Assembly (NCBI RefSeq): GCF_030813915.1
Contig: NZ_JAUSUJ010000004.1
Span: forward strand, 62,001 to 126,000
Source: Rhodoplanes tepidamans
GTDB taxonomy: Bacteria; Pseudomonadota; Alphaproteobacteria; Rhizobiales; Xanthobacteraceae
Length of the DNA stretch: 64,000 nucleotides
Direction of reading: 5' to 3'
The translations under genes were made by a program, and so were the position numbers. The notes beneath the pieces were generated by a model. The model was not told the DNA's origin. It did not search any database and worked only from the letters and a program-made list of their open reading frames with translations. Below are positions 58,782 through 64,000 of the stretch, in pieces (within the stretch, counting starts at the first letter, position 1; each line of letters starts with the position of its first letter).

Positions 58782-59738
58782 ATGACCGAAAGCACCGAAG
58801 ACGACGACAATACCGCCAAGCCGAGCTGGTGGCGCCGGCTCTCCAGCGGGCTCAAGCGCACCTCCGCCTCGATCGGCGGGGCGATCGCGGATCTCGTCAC
58901 CAAGCGCAAGCTGGACCATGCCGTGATCGAGGAGCTGGAGGAGGCGCTGATCCGCGCCGACCTCGGCATGGAGACGGCGATCGCCATCGCCGGAAAGGTC
59001 GGCGAGGGCCGCTACGACAAGCAGGTCTCGGCCGACGAGGTGAAGGCGATCCTGGCCGCCGAGGTGGAGAAGATTCTGGAGCCGGTGGCGAAGCCCCTGG
59101 TGATCGATCCGGCCAGAAAGCCCTTCGTGGTGCTGGTGGTCGGGGTCAACGGCTCGGGCAAGACGACGACCATCGGCAAGCTCGCGGCGCGCCTCACGGC
59201 GGAAGGCCGCAAGGTGGTGCTGGCCGCCGGCGACACGTTCCGGGCCGCCGCGATCGAGCAGATCAAGATCTGGGGCGCCCGCACCCGCAGCCCGGTGATC
59301 GCCGGGACCCAGGGCGCCGACGCCGCCGGCCTCGCCTACGAGGCCCTGGAGACGGCGCGCGGCGAGAACGCCGACGTGCTGATCGTCGACACGGCCGGGC
59401 GGCTGCAGAACAAGACCGCCCTGATGGGCGAGCTGGAGAAGATCGTCCGGGTGATGCGCAAGGTCGACGCCACGGCGCCGCACGCCGTGCTGCTCGTCCT
59501 CGACGCGACGGTCGGGCAGAACGCGCTCTCGCAGGTCGAGGTGTTCGCCCGGACGGCCGGCGTCACCGGGCTGGTGATGACCAAGCTCGACGGCACCGCC
59601 CGCGGCGGCATCCTGGTGGCGGTGGCGGCGAAGTTCGGCCTGCCCGTCCACTTCGTCGGCGTCGGCGAAGGCGTCGACGACCTGTCCCCCTTCGCGGCGA
59701 AGGACTTCGCCAGGGCGGTGGCCGGGATCGAGGGGTAG
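58782..59738 (+). CDS. ftsY: Signal recognition particle receptor FtsY
   Basis: The membrane-associated GTPase that receives SRP-ribosome complexes. The 318-residue NG domain has 'VLVVGVNGSGKTTTIGKLAA', 'AAGDTFRAAAIEQIKIWGAR', 'IVDTAGRLQNKTALMGELEK', 'TKLDGTARGGILVAVAAKFG' and 'VGVGEGVDDLSPFAAKDFAR'. The acidic N-terminal A domain is very short, as usual in Alphaproteobacteria. It follows the divergent pseudouridine synthase gene and ends at a hairpin. Confidence 0.97.
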   Translation: MTESTEDDDNTAKPSWWRRLSSGLKRTSASIGGAIADLVTKRKLDHAVIEELEEALIRADLGMETAIAIAGKVGEGRYDKQVSADEVKAILAAEVEKILEPVAKPLVIDPARKPFVVLVVGVNGSGKTTTIGKLAARLTAEGRKVVLAAGDTFRAAAIEQIKIWGARTRSPVIAGTQGADAAGLAYEALETARGENADVLIVDTAGRLQNKTALMGELEKIVRVMRKVDATAPHAVLLVLDATVGQNALSQVEVFARTAGVTGLVMTKLDGTARGGILVAVAAKFGLPVHFVGVGEGVDDLSPFAAKDFARAVAGIEG

Positions 59739-59780
59739 GCGCGGCGCCAGCCGCTCCCCGCCAGGGACCTCTCCGCCGTC

Positions 59781-59802
59781 GTGCTCCGCGAAGGCGGAGC
59801 AC
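59781..59802. terminator. Hairpin between convergent ftsY and gcvH
   Basis: A perfect 9-bp stem GTGCTCCGC / GCGGAGCAC with a GAAG loop, 42 bp after ftsY. It has no U-tract; it may be a terminator or an intergenic palindrome. Confidence 0.4.
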
Positions 59803-59932
59803 CCAGTACGCCGCAGCCTCTCCGGGAGACCAACAGGCGTCGGTGATGACTGGATCGTCCGCCTGCGCGGACGACGACCACCGAGAGGTTCTGTCCGGCG
59901 CACGCCGCCGGGTGTCGGGCGCCCGGTGGAGC

Positions 59933-60298
59933 CTACCCGGCCAGCAGCGCCTTGTAGCCGGCCTCGTCGAGCAGGCCGTCGAGCTGCGCCCTGTCGGCGA
60001 TCTTCATCTTGAACAGCCAGCCCTGGCCGGTCGGGTCGGAGTTGACCAGGCCCGGCTCCGCCGTCACCGCCTCGTTGACCTCGGTGACCTCGCCGGCGAT
60101 CGGCGCGTAGATGTCGGAGGCGGCCTTGACCGACTCGACCACGGCCGCCGTGGCGCCCTGGTCGAAGCTGACGCCGACGCCCGGCAGGTCGACGAAGACG
60201 AGGTCGCCGAGCTGCTCCTGGGCGTGATCCGTGATGCCGACGACCGCGACGTCGCCGTCGAGCCGCAGCCACTCGTGGTCCTTGGTGAATTTCAGCAT
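59933..60298 (-). CDS. gcvH: Glycine cleavage system H protein
   Basis: The 121-residue lipoylated carrier that shuttles the aminomethyl group between the P, T and L proteins. The lipoyl-lysine is in '[19 protein letters not shown]'. '[20 protein letters not shown]' and '[17 protein letters not shown]' are typical. It follows gcvT by 17 bp. The usual third gene gcvP is missing downstream, where ftsY converges. Confidence 0.97.
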   Translation of the reverse strand: MLKFTKDHEWLRLDGDVAVVGITDHAQEQLGDLVFVDLPGVGVSFDQGATAAVVESVKAASDIYAPIAGEVTEVNEAVTAEPGLVNSDPTGQGWLFKMKIADRAQLDGLLDEAGYKALLAG

Positions 60299-60315
60299 CG
60301 GGATCTCCGGATCGG

Positions 60316-61500
60316 TCAGGGGCGCTTGTAGCGGTTCGGCACGACCGGCATGGCGGCGACCCGCACGGGCAGCCGCCTGCCGCGGACGTCGGCGTGGAGA
60401 AGCGTGCCGACGGCGGCGTCCGCGACCGGCACATAGCCCATCGCGACCGGCGCGCCAATGCTCGGCCCGAAGCCGCCCGACGTCACCTCGCCGGCCGGTG
60501 CGCCGGCCTCCGCGTCGCGGTAGAGCGCCGTGTGGGCCCGCACCGGGGCGCGCCCCTCGGGCAGCAGGCCGACGCGGCGCCGCGTCGCGCCCTCGGCGAG
60601 CTGGCGCAGGATCACGTCGGCGCCCGGAAAGCCGCCGGCCCGCGCCCCGCCGGTGCGGCGCGCCTTCTGGATGCTCCATTCGAGCGCCGCCTCGACCGGC
60701 GTCGTCGTCGTGTCGAGATCGCTGCCGTAGAGGCACAGGCCCGCCTCGAGCCGCAGGCTGTCGCGTGCCCCGAGCCCGATCAGCGCGACGTCCGGGGTGT
60801 TCAGCAGCGTCTCGCAGATCTCCTCGACGCGGTCGGCCGGGATGCTGATCTCGTAGCCGTCCTCGCCCGTGTAGCCGGAGCGCGAGACGAGGCAGGCCGC
60901 GCCCAGGATCGTCACCGGCCGGGCGTCCATGAACCGCATCGCCGCCACCTCGGGCGCGAGCGCGGCGAGCGCCGCCTCCGCCCGCGGCCCCTGCAGCGCC
61001 ACCAGGGCGCGGTCGGCGAGCGGCTCGACCGTGCACAGGCCGGCGAGCCCGTCACGAAGATGCGCCTCGTCGGCCACCTTGCAGGCGGCGTTGACCACGA
61101 CGAACAGGTGGTCGCCCTGGTTCGACACCATCAGGTCGTCGCGGATGCCGCCGGCGTCGTCGGTCAGCAGCGCGTAGCGCTGGCGCCCCGGCGCGAGCGA
61201 CACGATGTCGGCCGGCACCAGCGTCTCCAGCGCGCGCGCCGCATCCTCGGCCTTGCCGGAGGGCGCGCGCAGCACCAGCTGGCCCATGTGCGAGACGTCG
61301 AACAGCCCGGCCTTCTCGCGCGTGTGGAGATGCTCCTGCAGGATGCCGGCCGGATACTGCACCGGCATCGCGTAGCCGGCGAACGGCACCATGCGGGCGC
61401 CGAGCCGGCGGTGCAGCGCGTCGAGCGGCGTGCGGGCGAGCGCGGCGGGCGATGTCGCGCCGGAGGTCTCGGGGGCGGTCTCGGGGGCAGTCTCGGTCAT
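60316..61500 (-). CDS. gcvT: Glycine cleavage system T protein (aminomethyltransferase)
   Basis: A 394-residue enzyme that moves the methylene group from the H protein to tetrahydrofolate and frees ammonia. '[20 protein letters not shown]', '[20 protein letters not shown]', '[20 protein letters not shown]' and '[20 protein letters not shown]' are family landmarks; the Asp of the last motif is the catalytic one. A short repetitive start ('[13 protein letters not shown]') precedes the fold. No glycine riboswitch was recognised upstream. Confidence 0.95.
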   Translation of the reverse strand: MTETAPETAPETSGATSPAALARTPLDALHRRLGARMVPFAGYAMPVQYPAGILQEHLHTREKAGLFDVSHMGQLVLRAPSGKAEDAARALETLVPADIVSLAPGRQRYALLTDDAGGIRDDLMVSNQGDHLFVVVNAACKVADEAHLRDGLAGLCTVEPLADRALVALQGPRAEAALAALAPEVAAMRFMDARPVTILGAACLVSRSGYTGEDGYEISIPADRVEEICETLLNTPDVALIGLGARDSLRLEAGLCLYGSDLDTTTTPVEAALEWSIQKARRTGGARAGGFPGADVILRQLAEGATRRRVGLLPEGRAPVRAHTALYRDAEAGAPAGEVTSGGFGPSIGAPVAMGYVPVADAAVGTLLHADVRGRRLPVRVAAMPVVPNRYKRP

Positions 61501-61613
61501 GGCGGTCCCGGCGGGCGGCGCCGTCGGCGACGGCGCGGAGCGGCGGCGCACTGTGCGAAATGCCTCGCAGCGGCGCAAGCCTCGTGTCGCCCGTCGCGGC
61601 GCGCGATCGTTCG

Positions 61614-61627
61614 GATCTGATCAGATC
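61614..61627. promoter_or_regulatory. Perfect 14-bp palindrome upstream of gcvT
   Basis: GATCTGATCAGATC lies 114 bp before the gcvT start, in the 172-bp gap behind gmd. It is a candidate operator for gcvTH; the binding protein is unknown. Confidence 0.4.
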
Positions 61628-61672
61628 GGCGCGCATGTCGCGCCGCGACGCCGCCTGCGCGGGTCGGCCCGC

Positions 61673-62737
61673 TCAGGTCGGCGCGCCGACGTTGTGCTTG
61701 CGCAGCGCCGCCAGATCGGAGTCGACCATCTCGTCGACCAGCTGCTGGAAGCTGACCTGGTGGCGCCAGCCCAGCCTGTCGCGCGCCTTGGTCGGATCGC
61801 CGAGCAGCTGGTGCACCTCGGTCGGCCGGAAGTAGCGCGGATCGACCTCGACGACGACGCGGCCGGTCGCCGTGTCGATGCCCTTCTCGTCGACGCCGCT
61901 GCCTTCCCAGGCGATCGTCCTGCCGGCGCGCGCGAACGCCTTCTCGGTGAACTCGCGCACCGTGTGGGTCTCGCCGGTCGCCAGCACGTAGTCGTCGGGC
62001 GCGGGCTGCTGCAGGATCCGCCACATGCCCTCGACATAGTCGCGGGCGTGCCCCCAGTCGCGCTTCGCGTCGAGATTGCCGAGGAACAGCTTCTCCTGCA
62101 CGCCGCTGGTGATCGCCGCGACCGCGCGGGTGATCTTGCGGGTCACGAAGGTCTCGCCGCGGATCGGGCTCTCGTGATTGAACAGGATGCCGTTCGACGC
62201 GTGGATGCCGTAGGCCTCGCGGTAGTTCACCGTGATCCAGTAGGCGTAGAGCTTGGCGACCGCGTAGGGCGAGCGCGGATAGAAAGGCGTCGTCTCGCGC
62301 TGCGGCACCTCCTGCACCAGCCCGTAGAGCTCCGAGGTCGACGCCTGGTAGAACCGCACCCGCTTCTCCATGCCGAGAATGCGGATCGCCTCGAGCAGGC
62401 GCAGCGTGCCGAGCCCGTCGGCGTTCGCGGTGTATTCGGGCGTCTCGAAGCTCACCGCGACATGGCTCTGGGCGGCGAGATTGTAGATCTCGGTCGGCTG
62501 GGTCTCCTGCACGACCCGGATGAGATTGGTCGAGTCGGTGAGGTCGCCGTAGTGCAGCGTCAGCGCCACGCCGGTCTCGTGCGGGTCGCGCAGCACGTGG
62601 TCGATGCGGGCGGTGTTGAACGACGACGACCGCCGCCGCAGCCCGTGGACCGTGTAGCCCTTCTCCAGCAGGAGCTGCGCCAGATACGCGCCGTCCTGTC
62701 CGGTGATGCCGGTGATCAGTGCAATACGCTCAGCCAT
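61673..62737 (-). CDS. gmd: GDP-mannose 4,6-dehydratase
   Basis: A 354-residue extended SDR that turns GDP-mannose into GDP-4-keto-6-deoxymannose, the precursor of fucose, rhamnose and perosamine residues in surface polysaccharides. Features: '[20 protein letters not shown]', '[20 protein letters not shown]', '[20 protein letters not shown]' and '[20 protein letters not shown]' with the catalytic Tyr/Lys. Length is typical. No other sugar-nucleotide or glycosyltransferase gene is next to it, which is unusual for gmd. Confidence 0.95.
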   Translation of the reverse strand: MAERIALITGITGQDGAYLAQLLLEKGYTVHGLRRRSSSFNTARIDHVLRDPHETGVALTLHYGDLTDSTNLIRVVQETQPTEIYNLAAQSHVAVSFETPEYTANADGLGTLRLLEAIRILGMEKRVRFYQASTSELYGLVQEVPQRETTPFYPRSPYAVAKLYAYWITVNYREAYGIHASNGILFNHESPIRGETFVTRKITRAVAAITSGVQEKLFLGNLDAKRDWGHARDYVEGMWRILQQPAPDDYVLATGETHTVREFTEKAFARAGRTIAWEGSGVDEKGIDTATGRVVVEVDPRYFRPTEVHQLLGDPTKARDRLGWRHQVSFQQLVDEMVDSDLAALRKHNVGAPT

Positions 62738-62834
62738 GCCGCGCCCGCCCAGTGGTCCGCGCCGGCCGCGCCGGTGCCGGGGCTCCCCCTCGAAGTCCGC
62801 AGGGCTTCGCAAACTGCGCCCCGCATTGCAAGGT

Positions 62835-63473
62835 CTATTCGGTTTCCGGCCTGTGCATACCGGGCGCCGGCGCGACGCCCGCCGAGGGGCCCGGAGCGGC
62901 GCCGCCGGACGCCGCCGCGTCGGCGGTCGCGGCGTGCCGGGCGAGCAGGCGCACCTGGGCGACGGCGAACAGGAAGGTCAGCGGCACGAAGCCGAACAGC
63001 TTGAAGTTGACCCAGAAGTCGGTCGACTGCGTGCGCCAGACCAGCTCGTTGACGACGGCCATGGCGACGAAGAACAGGATCCAGCGCAGCGTCAGCTTGC
63101 GCCAGCCCTCGTCGGTGAGATCGAACACGCTGTCGAACACCATCGCGAGCAGCGGCCGGTCGCGCCACAGGCCGACCGCCAGCACGATCGCGAACAGCAT
63201 GTAGATCAGGGTCGGCTTGAGCTTGATGAAGGTCTCGTCGTGCAGCACCAGCGTCAGCCCGCCGAACACCAGGACGATGACGGCGGAGACCACCGGCATC
63301 ACCGGCAGGTGCCGGGTCAGCACGAAGGAGACGGCGAGCGCCGCCACCACCGCGACCATGAAGGCGCCGGTGGCGGCGAAGATGCCGAACTTCGCATTTG
63401 CTGCGAAGAACAGCACCAGCGGGCCGACGTCGAGCGCGATCTTCAGGGTCGGATTGAGTCGGGCGTCTGACAT
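62835..63473 (-). CDS. yciB: Inner membrane protein YciB (septation protein A)
   Basis: A 212-residue membrane protein with five to six helices. Family text: '[20 protein letters not shown]', '[20 protein letters not shown]', '[20 protein letters not shown]' and '[20 protein letters not shown]'. YciB supports cell-envelope integrity and septation. In Alphaproteobacteria the gene is often next to ftsY, and here it is 3 kb away beyond gcvTH and gmd. The start at 63473 gives the usual '[13 protein letters not shown]' region. Confidence 0.95.
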   Translation of the reverse strand: MSDARLNPTLKIALDVGPLVLFFAANAKFGIFAATGAFMVAVVAALAVSFVLTRHLPVMPVVSAVIVLVFGGLTLVLHDETFIKLKPTLIYMLFAIVLAVGLWRDRPLLAMVFDSVFDLTDEGWRKLTLRWILFFVAMAVVNELVWRTQSTDFWVNFKLFGFVPLTFLFAVAQVRLLARHAATADAAASGGAAPGPSAGVAPAPGMHRPETE

Positions 63474-63717
63474 GCGGGTTTCCACGGGGCGACGGGGAGC
63501 CCGGCTGAACTAGCACGGGGCTCCGGTGCGACGCCACTGCGGCACATCGGCCTGCCGCAGGATCATGCCGGGCCCACATGGTACCGGGAGGCCGCGCGTG
63601 TGACCACGCCGCCACAGCCATGGGCTGTTCCACGGTGCAAATCGCGTCAAAACCATGGTTGGAAATTGACCGGCCGCGAAAACGCCTCACACTGACGAAT
63701 CAGGGGGAGGCCACGCC

Positions 63718-63969
63718 ATGTCGGATTTCAGGATCAAGGACTTTCTGGATCGGCTCGGCGAGCTCGGACTGATGTTCTCGGCCACCCGCATGGCGGACGG
63801 CAGCATCCGTCTCAATCAGTGGCGCGGCATCACCTACTACGAGAACGAGGCCGACATCCGCCGGATCTGGTCGGCCGCGATGGACGGCCATCCCGGTCGC
63901 GTCCAGGACGTCGCCCGCTATGTCGAGCTGACCCAGACGCGCGCCCGCGTGCTCGGAAAGGCCGCCTGA
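63718..63969 (+). CDS. Small hypothetical protein
   Basis: An 83-residue protein with a strong GGGGGAGG ribosome binding site. Sequence: 'MSDFRIKDFLDRLGELGLMF', 'SATRMADGSIRLNQWRGITY' and 'DIRRIWSAAMDGHPGRVQDV'. It looks like a small alpha/beta protein. Similar short proteins are found in Hyphomicrobiales, without known function. The 244-bp gap before it holds AT-richer DNA (63640-63680) that probably contains its promoter. Confidence 0.75.
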   Translation: MSDFRIKDFLDRLGELGLMFSATRMADGSIRLNQWRGITYYENEADIRRIWSAAMDGHPGRVQDVARYVELTQTRARVLGKAA

Positions 63970-64000
63970 GCGGCCTCGCTCGTCGGCGTGCGGCAGGCCG

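Noticed and set aside
61501-61672. Glycine riboswitch upstream of gcvT
   Set aside because: The conserved aptamer core strings were not found in the 172-bp gap.
1-64000. CRISPR arrays
   Set aside because: The regular repeats present (270-bp coding units, 10-bp decamers, 19-bp pair) have no spacer structure; no cas-like gene was seen.

Overview
The window is 64 kb of very GC-rich chromosome from an alphaproteobacterium, most likely of the order Hyphomicrobiales. Three things point there: the block ffh-rpsP-rimM-trmD-rplS-leuC, the divergent block dapF-mtaB-ftsY with yciB nearby, and an ispG/EamA transporter/zur cluster. The genus is not determined; several tricarboxylate-type (Bug/TctC) binding proteins fit a metabolically versatile soil or water organism. 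Nearly all genes use G/C at third positions. The clear exception is a short AT-richer stretch downstream of a tRNA-Thr gene (about 28.9-31.5 kb).

Layout. 1-11 kb: a sensor protein cut by the left edge, a methyl-accepting chemotaxis protein, a TPR protein with a DNA-binding-like head, cysE (with tandem repeats at both ends), a DUF1847 protein, inorganic pyrophosphatase with a clear terminator, a DUF4139 protein and a PilZ protein. 11-20 kb: a surface locus of three tandem phage-tail-collar (MdpB-like) proteins plus a GNAT acetyltransferase, divergent from a 1,704-residue autotransporter with ten 90-residue Ig-like repeats, followed by a YidB-like protein. 20-23 kb: an HXXEE membrane protein, a zinc alcohol dehydrogenase, a tiny membrane protein and a sulfotransferase-like protein. 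23-25 kb: two toxin-antitoxin remnants (parD with a frameshifted parE; a HicB-like orphan), each preceded by a copy of the same ~185 bp repeat. 25-29 kb: SDR, ispG, EamA transporter, zur and tRNA-Thr(CGT). 29-31.5 kb: an AT-richer insert with one unrecognised gene and a RES/Xre-type toxin-antitoxin pair.

31.9-42.8 kb is a catabolic region: an AMP-forming acyl ligase, two Bug-type binding proteins, a two-subunit fumarase/tartrate dehydratase, a DUF6282 metallohydrolase-like protein, an HpcH/HpaI aldolase, a cupin, a quinone oxidoreductase and an IclR regulator. Together they look like capture, dehydration and aldol cleavage of a hydroxylated organic acid; the substrate is unknown. 42.8-43.7 kb holds two small paralogous proteins of unknown function.

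44-64 kb is mostly conserved housekeeping: leuC, rplS, trmD, rimM, rpsP and ffh (interrupted by a SecD-P1-like gene and a SIMPL-domain gene), then dapF, mtaB, ftsY, an RluA-type pseudouridine synthase, gcvT-gcvH, gmd and yciB, with small exported or hypothetical proteins between them. At least four families of short palindromic intergenic repeats recur through the window. One copy supplies the last codons of rimM.

The most unusual items are the tail-collar trio facing the giant Ig-repeat autotransporter, the repeat-headed decaying toxin-antitoxin cassettes, the unrecognised gene beside tRNA-Thr, and the organic-acid catabolic cluster. All functional calls come from reading sequence and motifs; no database search was run.
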